From assembly GCF_037042905.1 (NCBI RefSeq), contig NC_087247.1, forward strand, positions 58,985,920 through 59,049,919: a DNA stretch of 64,000 nucleotides, written 5' to 3'. Source of the DNA: Lytechinus pictus. Lineage: Eukaryota; Echinodermata; Echinoidea; Temnopleuroida; Toxopneustidae. Made by a program: the position numbers and the translations under genes. The notes below the pieces were generated by a model that saw only the letters and a list, made by a program, of their open reading frames with translations, was not told where the DNA came from and did no database searches. Below are positions 50,866-62,811 of the stretch, piece after piece (positions within the stretch are counted from its first letter, which is position 1; each line of letters begins with the position of its first letter).

Positions 50866-52224
50866 AGGAAAGGAAAAAGGGGAAAGGGAAAGGAAAAGGG
50901 AAAAGAAAACTAAGAAAAAACATAAAAAGTGAAAACGGAAAGATAACGGGAAAAGGAAGGAAAAAAGAACAAGTGAGAAAGAACAATTCGCCCCGATATA
51001 CAAATACATTAGCATGATTAGTAAGACATGGAAATAAATTAAAGATGACAAAAAGGCAAACAAAAGCGGGAAATAAAGGCAGAATGGAATTAGCCAAAAT
51101 CTAAATTGGAAAATAAAGAATAGGGACAAGATAACGTACACTACCGGGCTGCCGATGATTGAGATAACGAGCGGGAAGAAAAATGGATGGTATATAGCAT
51201 AATGTCGTATGAAAGTCTATCATAAACTTGCTAAATCTCCAAAGGCTCTGTCCAAGAGTCAAGACCCCGTGCAGTGGAGGCTCTATATCTGTAACCTTTA
51301 ATGGGTTCTATAACGGGCCCCTATATGGACTCTTCCTGCATTAAGCTTTACGTTGAAGCACTGGCGTACCGGGGGTGGTTCCACAGCCAAGGGGAAATAA
51401 AAGAAAATAAAGGAGGCAGCGAAATGAGATGAATGAATAAAATATATGACATGATATTTGCTCGCTGGCGACTTTTTACAAATTTCCCCACATTTGCTAT
51501 GGTGTGCCCCTCACAATATTTGGATGATTACGATACACAACTGCATTGAATTTATGTGTTGTGTTAAAGCTATATAAATATACACGCAATTTGATTAAAA
51601 TAAGTGGCCGTCTGTAAGGTTAAAAATGGCTTTGATATCAAGAGGTTCCGGGGCTCTGCCCTGGACCCCACCCATAAAGCACTGTTATATGGATGAGTTT
51701 GGACCATGGCCCCCAAAAGTTCTACAACCAAACCCAAAAAATGAGGAAAGAAAGGAAAGTGTATTATATTTTTCTGAATATCACGTTAAAATCTATCTTC
51801 ATGTTAGATTCTCATGAAAAGGTGATTTTTTTATCTCGCTCGCTCGGGACCTATATTAAGCTACTTTTTGCCAGAAGCGCCTTACTCGGCCCCCTCGAGC
51901 ATATAAAGCTTCGCCCTGATGCTCACAGTCATAACAAAAATCCTGTTCACCGTGGCGTACAAAAAAGAGAGAAAAAAAGGAAAGAGAGGAGGGTGAATAT
52001 GATATCATCTTTTTAACATTATTTTTTAAAATCTATCACAAAATTGGATTTTTGCAATAAAAATGTCAAAAAAAATTTGCTGGCTCGCTTCGCTCGCTCG
52101 CTTATATATATATATATCGCCCCCTCAAAATGTTTGCCTTATGACGCCATTGCCTGTTCCATGATATGACCGGGAAATGTTTGGCTCTTGCCCCCCCTGG
52201 CCACCGACCCCTGTTACGCCGCTG
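50865..52224. mobile_element. DNA transposon copy 1 (CAGYGGCGTAACAGG family), truncated
   Basis: The right terminus is ccctgttacgccgctg, the inverse of cagcgGCGTAACAGG. The body is an inverted, roughly 90-95 percent identical copy of 57908-59465 (shared words include tcataaacttgctaaatctc, aaggctctgtccaa, gtcaagaccccgtgcag, catttgctatggtgtgcccc). The left terminus is missing, replaced by a MITE. The frames in it are short and have no transposase motif. Confidence 0.82.
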
Positions 52225-52372
52225 AACCGAACATGATATATTCCACATTATATGGTGCATTGATTACATTTGTGGCCCAGTTTGACCTTTTATAACCTTA
52301 AAATGACCTTTAATTGTCCTGGAAAAGTTTTAAATGCCTAGTGATTCATATATGTTGTTTTTATTTTTAATT

Positions 52373-53178
52373 TGATTTAATTCCATATCAAACATAATAT
52401 GTTTATTCCACTAAATATTTAAGAGGAATGTGCTGGTGTGGTTTATGACGTCATAAAAATAAAATTCCTCAAGATGCCAAAGTATAACCGGTCGGATACT
52501 TGATATGGACACCCCGCTCAGCTTAACCTTTGCCAATAGATTCACATAATATCCAACTTTTTTGTATTTAAAACATGATTTGTTTTACATTATAAATTAT
52601 GTAGCCCCCCATAGGCGGATCCAGAGGGGCCGAGGGGCCCGCCCCCGCCTATTGTCAGAGCAAAAAAAGGGGGGGGGGGTGAAGAAAAAAAAGGAGGAAA
52701 AAAGAGAGGGGGAAAAGCAAGAGGAGGAAGACGAGTGAATAAAATAAGATGAGGGGAAGACTTGGAAAATACAAAGAATCTTTTATGTCACTATATAAAA
52801 TTGATTTAATTCCATATCAAACATAATATGTCATAAAAATAAAATTCCTCAAGATGCCAAAGTATAACCGGTCGGATACTTGATATGCACACCCCGCTCA
52901 GCTTAACCTTTGCCAATAGATTCACATAATATCCAACTTGTTTGTATTAAAAACATTATATGTTTTACATTATAAATTATGTAGCCCCCCATAGGCGGAT
53001 CCAGGGGGCGAGGGGCCCGCCCCCCCCCCCATTGGCAGAGCAAAAGAAGGGGAAAATGAAAAGAAAAAAATGAGGGAAAAAGAGAGGGGGAAAAAGAAGA
53101 GGAGGAAGACGAGTGAATAAAATAAGATGAGGGGAAGACTTGGAAAATACAAAGAATCTTTTATGTCACTATATAAAA
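52373..53178. repeat. Tandem duplication of the right end of the 49637 element and its flank
   Basis: ttgatttaattccatatcaa at 52373 recurs at about 52801; both copies continue through aagtataaccggtcggatac, acaccccgctcagcttaacc, a G/C-rich gcggatccag segment and end aatcttttatgtcactatat. The second copy lacks about 47 bases including the CRE palindrome. Confidence 0.85.
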
Positions 53179-53180
53179 TT

Positions 53181-54180
53181 TTGCGCGCGCTTCGCGCTCG
53201 CATTGCCTGTTAGGTGGTCTTAATATATGGAGCTTAAATATCAAGTTTGGAAGTCAATAATATAAAACATGTTTCACCTCGGAAATCGAACTTTCATTAT
53301 TTTGTGTGATTTTCAAATTGATTTTTAAAAGTGTTCTGTAAAAATGTCTTATGGTCTGAATATTAACATTTTCTGCTCGCGCTGCGCGCTCGCAAATAGC
53401 GCTGCATGCACGCTCAAAGTTTGATTGGCTTTGAGGTATAAATCTCGAATTTTTTTCCGCTGCATGAATATTGTTTATTTATAAAGCTGTCCTTGAAATG
53501 TCCAGTTTTCAGGCCATACTATCATCACATTTCGCGCCCTCATTAGGAATTAATGAATAAGATATTAATTTAAAAATCAAATTGTCTCTTTTGTTTCATC
53601 TCGCGCCCAGCAAGAGGAATAGGAAGATAGTCATCATTTTCATATGATGACATATCCTATAAGGATGTCAAAACTTAAAGTGATGATAATGAAAAATGTC
53701 AGCTCTTTATTAAGTGCGATTCATATCCACCTCACAATTTTCCTACAAAGTGTTTGAAATATAGAGCAAAAATTGACTCTTTTTTTTCAGATCGGAATAT
53801 CAAATAGTTTAAGCTCGCGCTTTGCGCTCGCTTTTATTTTCATGATAAAGAAGGTATTTAGAAAACCTAGGCTCTAGGCCTAAATATGAAACACGCGCGC
53901 GCATGTTTATTCAGATACTCAACTTGTTCTCTTTTTAGATCATTATCCAGTTTCAGATCACAGTATCATTTTTTTTTTCTGCTCGCATTATTAAGGGAGG
54001 AAGATCCCTTATTACTCATTCTTTTCATGATTTACAAAACATGAATAGAGTGTTTTAGGTCTAAATCTCGATTTTTTTCGGCTCGCGCTTCGCGCTCGCA
54101 TCAAATTATCAATTGTTTTCACGATTACGAAAATTGATTAAAATTTCCCATTCTTATTTTCAGCTCGCGCTCGCATTATT
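53181..54180 (-). repeat. GCGAAGC-hairpin repeat array, block 1 (reverse orientation)
   Basis: The word GCTCGCGCTTCGCGCTCGC or a close variant occurs at about 53183, 53376, 53813, 54081 and 54163, each followed by cat(c/t)a. Between them lies ~100-400 bp of A/T-rich unique-looking DNA with recurrent taaatctcga words. Spacing is irregular, so this is a degenerate tandem array. Confidence 0.8.
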
Positions 54181-54691
54181 TGATTGCTGAAATATGTGAC
54201 GTCTTCATGGCCAGGCGCGGATCCAAGATTTCGTGGGGAGGGGGGCCCAAATTTGACATGATTTTTGGCGCCCATGTGTACTTTTCGAAAAATGGCGCCC
54301 CCTCCCTCCCAGCCAGGCTAACTTAAATGTAACTTAAAAGCCTTAAATGTATTTTGAATTATCTTATTACATAATCTCATGTAAAAAAAAAGGCAATTAA
54401 AGACCACTTTTTTAATGAGTTCTTGAAAAAAAAATCCATGAATATATAATGTAATATCAATGGGAGCGCAAAGCGCGAGTGATTTTTAGGGGTCTCAATT
54501 TGGTTTAACTTCTCACCAGAGTAGGCCCTACTAGAATATTGTGTGAACGGGAGCTTTAGTTTCTTTACTAGTTGTTTAGAATAGCCTTCAATAATATCAA
54601 TGATAACCTCTTGGGAATAATGCAATCTCGAAGCAATCGACTCAATCTCCTCATCAGTGGCGAAGCTGTGATTTATTCAGCAGGGTTGCAC

Positions 54692-54713
54692 GGGGGGGGG
54701 GGGGGGGGGGGGG
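54692..54713 (+). repeat. 22-base poly-G run
   Basis: Uninterrupted G run after gcac; could form a G-quadruplex. Similar shorter G or C runs recur at 55221-55236, 56345-56357, 59406-59420 and 59650-59690, mostly at transposon termini. Confidence 0.9.
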
Positions 54714-54892
54714 CTTGTTGAACTTTTGTAGAGGGCACCAAGATAAAAAAATAAAATAAAATGGGGGGTAGAAGTTAAAGAAATTCCGAAATTTTATTCT
54801 TAAAAACACATTGAGGTATCTCACAAGGCCTAAATAAATAATGATAACGCGAAGCGCGATATTTTTGACATAATATTTGGAAAATAACATTA

Positions 54893-55138
54893 TAATAATA
54901 ATAATAATAACGTTTTATTTACCCAGGGTAGCCACTTCAGTTAGGAAACTGCTCTACCAGCGGGCCCTGCATAACATAATATGTTATTATTACCCTTCTC
55001 CAATCTAAATGCTGAGCGCCTATAGCAAGAAGGCAGAAGGTCCCATTTTTATAAGTCTTTGGTGTGACTCGGCCGAGGATCGAACCCACGACCTCCCGTT
55101 CATGAGGCGGACGCTCTACCACTGAGCCACCATGCCCG
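54893..55138 (-). mobile_element. tRNA-derived SINE, copy 2
   Basis: Reverse complement of the 9933 element: head GGCATGGTGGCTCAGTGGTA, B box GGTTCGATCC (better preserved here), body CCAAAGACTTATAAAAATGG and a tail ending in a (TTA)n run. The B box is closer to consensus than in copy 1, so this may be the younger copy. Confidence 0.88.
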
Positions 55139-57169
55139 GTATATTTCACCATAATCCCTTTTCTTTTCTTTTCTCTCTTTTTTTCTTGGTCGTGATTTTT
55201 ATTATTATTTTTTTTTTTTTTGGGGGGGGGGGGGGCAAAACGCCCATGTCCTAACAGTCATTTCCTAGCTTTACTTTATAAACAAAATGAATGTGCAATA
55301 ATCTCATAAGCCCTATGCGAGATAAAAAAATAATTAAATTTCATGTATTTTGACCTGAAAATTGAACATTCTGGGCAATGTTTGTGAACCTGAACAAGAT
55401 GCGTATGTAATTAGATAATTACTACGAGCGCGAAGCGCCAGCAGAAATTTTTAATGTGCGTTCTAGCCTGGTCGAAAAGGGACCTGTTAAGGACGTTTTG
55501 AATTAGCCATTAAGACGATACATATTTTAACGATTAAATAATGCGAGCGCGAAGCGCGAGCTGAACATTTTTGATATTCCAACCTAAAAAATTAGATTTC
55601 AAACCCCCAACGGGACACTCGATTCATGTTTTGTCACTCATGAAAAATGATGGGTAGTTTTTTGTATCTTCCTACATTAATAATGCGAGCGCAAAGCGCG
55701 AGCAGAAAATTTTTGATATTCTGATCTGAAACTGGATAATTTTATAATTTCTGAAGGTTTCTTTTTTTTCTAATTTTAGCACGTTTTTAATAAGATCAAG
55801 ATGCGTATCCCAAAAAACATGCGTGCACGTGTTTTAGAGTTAGACAGAATCTGGGCATTCTGAATACATTTAATTTTTCATCATGAAAATCAATAATGCG
55901 AGCGCGGATCGCGAGCTGGAAATAATATTTGAAATTCCGATATGAAATGGGTCAATTTAAGCAATATTTAAAGCACTGTGTATATAGGGGAATTGTGAAG
56001 TGCGAAGCGCGAGCTGATATTTTATTATTATTTTAAACTAGGATCGAGACATTTTAGGCCTAAGGACATTTTGTCATTATATAAAAATGATGCCTATCTT
56101 CCATTCCTCTTAACTTGTCGATATATTTTTCTGAAAAAGGGACAATTTAGTTATGAATTCATAAAAAAATTATTTCATATTTATTAATCTAATAAGCCTA
56201 ATGAGTGCGTAAAATTTGTTGACAATGCATGAGGCCTGAAAAACTGGATATTTCATATTTTTTGTAATCATGAACAGCATTTATGGGTTGATACATCTAT
56301 AGCAAATAATGCGAGCGCAAATCGCGATCCGAAATTTTTAAATGGGGGGGGGGGGGGAATTCAAGTAGTTTGTTATAGAATATATGGGTACAGTGGCGTA
56401 CCGTGGGTCACGGCATGGGGGGGGGGCACCACAACAAATTTGGTGTCACTTAGGGAGCGCACTCAGTTGCCAGGTATGCTGACCTAATAGAGAAATTTTA
56501 AGGACATGCAATGCCATTAAAGCGGATAAGTATTTCGCTGATTAAATAATGCGAGCGCGAAGCGCGAGCTGAACATTTTTGATATTCAGACCTAAAAGGG
56601 AAATTATAAGCAAATTTTTTGTAATCGTGATACGTACCTGTCTCGCTAAACAAACAATGCGAGCGCGAAGCGCGAGCTGAAATTTTTGTATATATTGACC
56701 CCAAACAGGGACATTTTAAGGACTATATTTTAGGTATCCATTAAGAGTATAAATATCTCAGCATAGTCATCTAATGATAGTGGCATCCTTTGCTGATTTT
56801 GTTAGAATTACATCTATACATATGAAGCACTTTTTGTAGTCATTGTAATCATGATTATCATACGCATCTCACTAATCAAATACTGCGAGCGCGAAGCGCG
56901 AGCTGAGAATTTATGAAATTTAGACCTGAAGAGGGGCATTCTAAGGCTTGTTTGTAGGAATTCACTAAGTCCTTACGTATTTCACTAACCAAATGATGCG
57001 AGCGCGAAGCGCGAGCTAAATTTTTTTTATATTCAGATCAGAAAAATTGACATTTTAAGGACTGATTTTAGGAATTAATGAAGAGCAGACATCTCACCAA
57101 TCAACTAATGCGAACGTTAGCACGGACAGGAAATGTTTTATATTAAGACCTTAAAATTTGGCAATCACT

Positions 57170-57764
57170 TTAAAGGGGAATAAAACCTTTGGAATAAGTA
57201 GGCTTGTGTCGAAACAGACAAATCAAAGAATAAGAAAAAGAAAGTTTGAGAAAAATCGGATAAATAATAAGAAAGTTATGAGCATTTGAATATTGCAATC
57301 ACTAGTGCTATGGAGATCCTCCCATTGGCAATGCGACAAGGATGTGTGATGTCACAAGTGAACAACTTTTCCTTTGATGGACTATAAAATACCCTCAAAA
57401 TGTCTCTTTCTGCTTTTTTTTTGTGGTGATACAAACTTTTAACCACGATGTATTCTTTAAAATCTGTATTACATGCCCTCCTATATATAGAAAGAACACA
57501 TGATCTACTGATAGATGTGATAAAAGCGGCAATTTAAGTGAAATATATACTAAAGAAATGGGGAGAGTTGTTCACAAGTGACATCACACATCTTTGTCGT
57601 ATTGCTAATTTGAGGATCTCCATAGCATTTGTGATCACAATATTCAAATGCTCATAACTTTCTCATTATTTGTCTGATTTTTCTCAAACTTTCGTTAATC
57701 TGTTTCTTTGATTTTTCTGTTTTCACACAAGCTATCTTGTTCCAAAGTTTTCATTCTCCTTTAA
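57170..57764. mobile_element. TTAA-flanked palindromic MITE, second family
   Basis: TTAAAGGGGAATAAAACCTT left and its inverse, ending TTTTCATTCTCCTTTAA, right. The inverted arms run about 150-180 bp (shared word aaagtttgagaaaaatc). Target site TTAA as in the 12532 family but the sequence is unrelated beyond the ends. Confidence 0.82.
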
Positions 57765-57907
57765 GTAGTCATGAAAAAGAAGCAAATGTCACTACATAAA
57801 ACAATAATAACTCGAATTGCGAGGAAATATATTTGGTGTATGTTGATTTAAAAACGGGAAGTTTTAGTACAACAGGATTATACATCTCGTTAAACAGTCC
57901 ATGCGAG

Positions 57908-59465
57908 CACCAGCAGCGTAACAGGGGTCGGTGGCCAGGGGGGGCAAGAGCCAAAAATGTCCCGGTCATATCATGGAACAGGCAAAAATTTTGAGGGGGC
58001 GATATGGCGTATCGGGCAAATATATATATAAAAGCGAGCGAGCAAAAAATTTTGACATTTTTATTGCAAAAATCCAATTTTGTGATAGATTTTGACATAA
58101 TGTTAAAAAGATGATATCATATTTCACCCTCCTCTCTTTCCTTTTTTCTCTCGTTTTTTGTACGCCACGGTGAACAGGATTTTTGTTATGATTGTGAGCA
58201 TCAAGGTGAAGCTCTATATGCTCGAGGGGGCCGAGTATGGCGCTTCTGGCAAGAAGTAGCTTAATATAGGTCCCGAGCGAGCGAAGCGAGCGAGATAAAA
58301 AAAATTACCTTTTCACGAGAATCTAACATGAAGATAGATTTTAACGTGATATTCAGAAAAATTTAATACACTTTCCTTTCTTTCCTCATTTTTGTTTGTT
58401 TGGTTGTAGAACTTTATTTTGGGGGCCATGGTCCAAACTCATCCATATAACAGTGCTTCATGGGTGGGGTCCGGGGCAGAGCCCCGGAAACTCTTGATAT
58501 CAAAGCCATTTTTAACCTTACAGATGGCCACTTATTTGAATCAAATTGCGTGTATGTTTATATAGCTTTAACACAACACATAAATTCAATGCAGTTGTGT
58601 ATCGCAATCATCCAAATATTGTGAGGGGCACACCATAGCAAATGTGTGAAAATTTGTAAAAAGTCGCCAGCGAAGCGAGCTAGAAAAAAAAATGGCCTAA
58701 AATGAAATGAAATTCTAATTATGTGATAGATTTTTACATCATTATAGCAAATATCATGTCATATATTTTTTTTCATTCATCTCATTTCGCTGCCTCCTTT
58801 ATTTTCTTTTATTTCCCCTTGGCTGTGGAACCACCCCCAGTACGCCAGTGCTTCAACGTAAAGCTTAATGCAGGAAGGGTCCATATAGGGGCCCGTTATA
58901 GAACCCACTAAAGGTTACAGATGAAGAGCCCCCACTGCACGGGGTCTTGACTTTTGGACAGAGCCTTTGGAGATTTAGCAAGTTTATGATAGACTTTCAT
59001 ACGACATTATGCTATACCATCCATTTTTCTTCCCGCTCGTTATCTCAATCCTCGGCAGACCGGTAGTGTATGTTATCTTGTCCCTATTCTTTAATTTCCA
59101 ATTTAGATTTTGGCTAATTCCATTCTGCATTTATTTCCCGCTTTTGTTTGCCTTTTTGTCATCTTTAATTTATTTCCCTGTCTTACTAATCATGCTAATG
59201 TATTTGTATATCGGGGCGAATTGTTCTTTCTCACTTGTTCTTTTTTCCTTCCTTTTCCCGTTTTCCCTTTTTTATGTTTTTTCTTAGTTTTCTTTTCCCT
59301 TTTCCTTTCCCTTTCCCCTTCCCTTTCCCCTTTTTTCTTTCCTTTCCCTTTCTAATTCGCCCTTTTTTTTCCCCGTTTTTTTTTTTTTCCCGGTGAGCTC
59401 CGCCAGGGGGGGGGGGGGGAAGCTTGCCCCCCTGCCCCCCCCCCCCGCCTGTTACGCCACTGGCG
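57908..59465. mobile_element. DNA transposon copy 2 (CAGYGGCGTAACAGG family), complete ends
   Basis: Left end cagcagcgtaacaggggtcg, then tggccagggggggcaag; right end gcctgttacgccactgg preceded by C-rich and G-rich runs with gcttgcccccctg, the inverse. Inverted relative to copy 1 (50865-52224). No transposase motif in its short frames, so it is non-autonomous. Confidence 0.82.
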
Positions 59466-59619
59466 AGCACCAGGAACAATGAAGACATAGGCCCTGAGCA
59501 AACTGTTTCATAAAGTCATGAAAAAAAAATGCTTCTTATGTAACATGATTAAGATATAATATAACATTATAATAAACAATAAAATCTTCTTTCCCCATTA
59601 CGTTTCTCTTCCTTTCTCC

Positions 59620-59722
59620 CTCTTTTTCTCCTCCCCCCTTTTTTTTTTTGGGGGGGGGGCAGCCGATTGGGGGGGGGGGCACGTGCCCACCATGCCCCCT
59701 GGTAGTTACGCCACTGTATAGG
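59620..59722 (-). mobile_element. Terminus of another CAGTGGCGTA-type element
   Basis: On the - strand, tacagtggcgtaactaccag then ggggcatggtgggcacgtgc and poly-C/poly-G runs. A related start, tacagtggcgtaccgtgggt, lies at 56390 on the + strand. These may be opposite ends of one larger element or solo ends. Confidence 0.45.
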
Positions 59723-59844
59723 TATACAGAACTCACCAATCAAAATGCGATCGCACAGCGCCAGCTCATAGGCCTTCATTTTTGACAATCGAGACACCTG
59801 AAAAGGAATATTTTGAGAATCTTATATGAAATACAGAAAGATAA

Positions 59845-60235
59845 TAGGTAGGCCTACAACATTTTAAAGTTTCGCTTAATTTCACAAACCAGTTATATTC
59901 ACATCCTTGTCGGTATGCAAATGAGGAGACTGATGACATCACTCACTCACTACTTCATTTTGTATTTTATTATATGAAATATTCAATTTTTCTCCGTTGT
60001 CGTGTGAAAACAACGATTAATTCCTCCCGGAACATGAGCAATAAGCATTGTTACTAAATTCATTGTTCAATCAAGTTGGTCCATATTGTAAAATCTGTAA
60101 AAAATGAAATATTTTATAATTCTAACAATAAAAAACAAAGGAATTAGTGAGTGAGGGACATCATCGACTGTCTCATTTGCATGTCACTGAGTTGTGCATA
60201 TCACTGTTTTTTGAAAAATAAGCAATTTTTTTTTT
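59845..60235. mobile_element. Partial copy of the TTAA MITE family
   Basis: Contains aaagtttcgcttaatttcac, ggtatgcaaatgaggagact, cactcactac and later gaggacatcatcgactgtctc-like text, the interior of the 30826 family. Both TTAA termini are gone; the right side breaks at a poly-T run. Confidence 0.7.
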
Positions 60236-60289
60236 TTTTTTAATGGCAGGAAATAAATTTCACTATAAACAGGCAATACGAGCAATGTT

Positions 60290-61890
60290 GCGCCCCCGGT
60301 CGAACATGAATTTTCTTGGAGCCCCCTAAGTTCAAGGTCAATTTGGCGCCCTCGGTTGAACATGAATTTGGCGCCATGTGAAATATCACTTTGCCTTCCC
60401 CCTTCTGAAACATGTATTTGTCGCCTTATGGTCAAACATCAAATTAGCGCTCCCCTAGTTCGAACATCAATTTGGCGCCCCGCTAGTTTGAACATCAATT
60501 CGGCGCTCCCCTAGGTCGAACATCAATTTGGCGCCCCTCCCAGTTCAAACATCAACTTGGCGCCCCCATCTAGTTCGAAAATTATTTCGCCCCCTCCCCC
60601 TTGTTCAAACATCAATTTGGAGCCCCATAGTTCGAACGTCATTTTGGCGCCGCCTAGTTCTAACATCAATTTGGCGCCCCCCTCGTTCGAACATCAGTTT
60701 GGCGCCCCAAGTTCGAATAGCAATTCGGCGTCCCCTAGTTCGAACATCAATTTGGCGCCCCTAGTTCGAACATTCAATCGGCGCCCCCAGATGTCGAACA
60801 TAAATTTTGCGCCCCTACGTCGAACATCAATTCGGCGCAACCCCCCCCCCCCTACGTCGAACATCTATTTGGCCTCCCTAGGTCGAACATCAATTTGGCG
60901 CCCCCAGTTGGAACATCAAATTGGCGCCCCTAGTTCGAATATCAATTCGGCGCCCCCTAGTTCAAACACCAATGTGGTGCCCCTAGTTCGAACATCAATT
61001 CGGCGCCCCCCCCCCCTAGTTCGAGTATCAATTCGGCACCCCTTCATGTAGGTCGATCATAAATTCGCCCCCCGTTCGAATATCAATTCGACCCCCAGTT
61101 CGAACATCATGTTGGCATCCCTTCGAACTCAATTTTGCTTCCCTAGTTCGAATATCATTTCGCCCCCCTAGCTCGAGTATCAATTTGGCGCCCCCCTAGT
61201 TCGAACATCGATTCGGCGCCCCCCTAGTTTGAGTATCAGTTTGGCACCCCCCTAGCTCGAACATCGATTCGCCCCCCCCCCCACTAGTTCGAGTATCAAT
61301 TTGGCGCCCCCAGTTCGAACATCATTTTAACATCCCTTCGAACATCATTTTGGCGCCCTCCTAGATCGAATATCAATTCGGCGCCCCTACATGTAGGTCC
61401 AACATCAATTTGGCGCCCCATAGTTCGAGTATCAATTTGGCGCCCCCTAGTTCCAATATCAATTCTGAGCCCCCCTAGTTCGAGTATCAATTTGGCTCCC
61501 CCTAGTTCGAACATCGATTCGGCCCCCTTCCCCCCCCCCCCTAGTTTGAGTATCAATCTGGCGCCCCCAGTTCGAACATCATATTAACATCCCTTCGAAC
61601 ATCATTTCGGCGCCCTCCTAGTTCGAATATTGATTCGGCGCCCCTACATGTAGGTCCAACATCAATTAGGCGCCCCTAGTTCGAATATCATTTCGGCCCC
61701 CCCCCCCCTAGCTCGAGTATCAATTTGGCGCCCCCGAGTTCCAACATCAATTTGGCGCCCCCTAGATCGAACATCAATTTGGCGCCTCTACGTCGAACAT
61801 CAATTTGCCCCCCCCCCCCCCCCCGTTCAAACATCAATTCGGCCCCCAGTTCGAACATCATTTCGGCGCCCTTTTGGTCGAACATCATCA
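60290..61890. repeat. Short-unit minisatellite (TTCGAACATCAATTTGGCGC)
   Basis: Dozens of tandem units of about 24-33 bp built on CCCCTAGTTCGAACATCAAT and TTGGCGC, with varying C-run length. A subset has TTCGAGTATCAATTTGGCGC instead. Because many units are close to 27 bp, open frames arise on both strands, but they only spell the repeat and are not genes. Confidence 0.92.
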
Positions 61891-61966
61891 TCATTTTCTT
61901 TCCTCCTCTTCCTCTTTTTTTCTTCTCGTCCTTCCCCCTCTTCCTCTCCCCTTTTCTTTCCCCCCG

Positions 61967-62689
61967 TTCTCTCTCTTTTTTCTTCTCTTCTTTCTTCCCT
62001 CTTCCTCTTTCTCCTTTTCCCCTCTTCCTCTCTCTTTTCCCCCTCTTCTTTCCCCTCTTCCTCTTTTTTCTCCCCCCTCCCCCTCCCTTTTCTTCTCTTT
62101 CTTTCCCCTCTTCTTCTCCTTTTTTTTCTTTTCTTTCCCCTCTTCTTTTTTCTTTTTTTCTTTCCCCTCTCTTTTTTCTTCTCTTCTTTCCTCCCTCTTC
62201 CTCTCTCTCCTTTTCTTTTCCCCTCTTCCTCTTTTTTCTTCCCCCTCTCCCTCCTCCTCCCTTTTCTTCTCTTCCTCTTTTTTCTCCTTTTCTTTTCTCT
62301 TTTTTCTCTCTCTCTTTTTCCTTCTCTTTCTTTCCCCTTTTCCTCTCCCTTTTCCTTCCCTTCCTTCCCCCTCTTCCCTTTTTCTTCTTTTCTTTCCCCC
62401 TTTCCTCTCTCTTTTTTCTCCTCTTCTTCCTTCCCCCTCTTCCTCTCTCTTTTCCCCTCTCCTTTTCCCCTTTCTCTCTCTTCTCTTCTTTCCTCCTTCT
62501 TCCTCTCTCTTTTTTTCTCCTTTTCCTTCCCCCCTCTCCCTCTCTCCTTTCCTCTTTTCTTTCCCCCCTTTTCCTCTCTCTTTTTTCTTCCCTTCTTCCC
62601 CCTCTTCCTTTCTTCTTTTTCTTCTTTTCTTCTTTTCTTTCCCCTCTTCCCCTCTTTTTTCTCTTTCTTTCCCTCTCTTTTTTTTTTTT
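61967..62689 (+). repeat. 723-base uninterrupted polypyrimidine tract
   Basis: Reading 61967 to 62689 I find no A or G at all on the + strand; the tract extends leftward to 61894 with just two G. It is a mix of CTTCCT, CCTCTTCC and TTTTTTC words without a fixed period. It directly follows the minisatellite and ends at agccgaaggggggg and a gcggatccgcg-type transposon terminus. Confidence 0.95.
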
Positions 62690-62811
62690 AGCCGAAGGGG
62701 GGGCCAAGGCCCCCTCGGCCCCCCCCCCATGGATCCGCGCCTGTTCATGGCTAAGTGCAAGCAGTCATTAATACCTTTTCGATCAGCTCAAAACGTATAT
62801 ACAAATTTTCT

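Larger units (their letters stand above)
49637..52515. mobile_element. 2.9-kb TIR element with ~355-bp tandem subunits carrying CRE and DR4 words
   Basis: Left GGGTGTCTACTCCAAGCATC then CGAC is answered on the right by GTCGGATACTTGATATGGAC then ACCCC. Subunits start near 49640, 50000 and 50350, each with TGACGTCATA(G/A)ACCACACC or a variant (TGACGTCA at 49694 and 50053, TGACGTTA near 50403); an inverted subunit at the right end has TGACGTCA at 52446. The first subunit holds AGGTCA-TAAA-AGGTCA (49868-49883). A copy of another transposon (50865-52224) is inserted. Confidence 0.75.
54464..57020 (+). repeat. GCGAAGC-hairpin repeat array, block 2 (forward orientation)
   Basis: About a dozen occurrences of ATGCGAGCGCGAAGCGCGAG or variants, at about 54464, 54848, 55426, 55543, 55684, 55898, 56001, 56311, 56551, 56659, 56884 and 56998. 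Each is followed by ctgaaatttttgatattc-type text and a gggacattttaagga-type text; the tightest spacings are 108-141 bp. A poly-G run (54692-54713) and a SINE copy (54893-55138) interrupt it. Confidence 0.88.

Noticed and set aside
50757..51141. Lys/Gly-rich frame and Phe/Pro-rich antisense frames, also at 59009-59488
   Set aside because: Low-complexity AAAGGG stretches inside the transposon copies; identical in both copies because of homology, not coding constraint.
60528..61556. Frames reading NINLAPPSSNIN-type or LELGGAKLI-type repeats
   Set aside because: Period comes from the ~27-bp minisatellite on either strand; no start context, splice sites or domain.
60290..61890. Possible CRISPR-like array
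   Set aside because: Units are contiguous and degenerate without distinct spacers, there are no cas genes, and the window is plainly eukaryotic.
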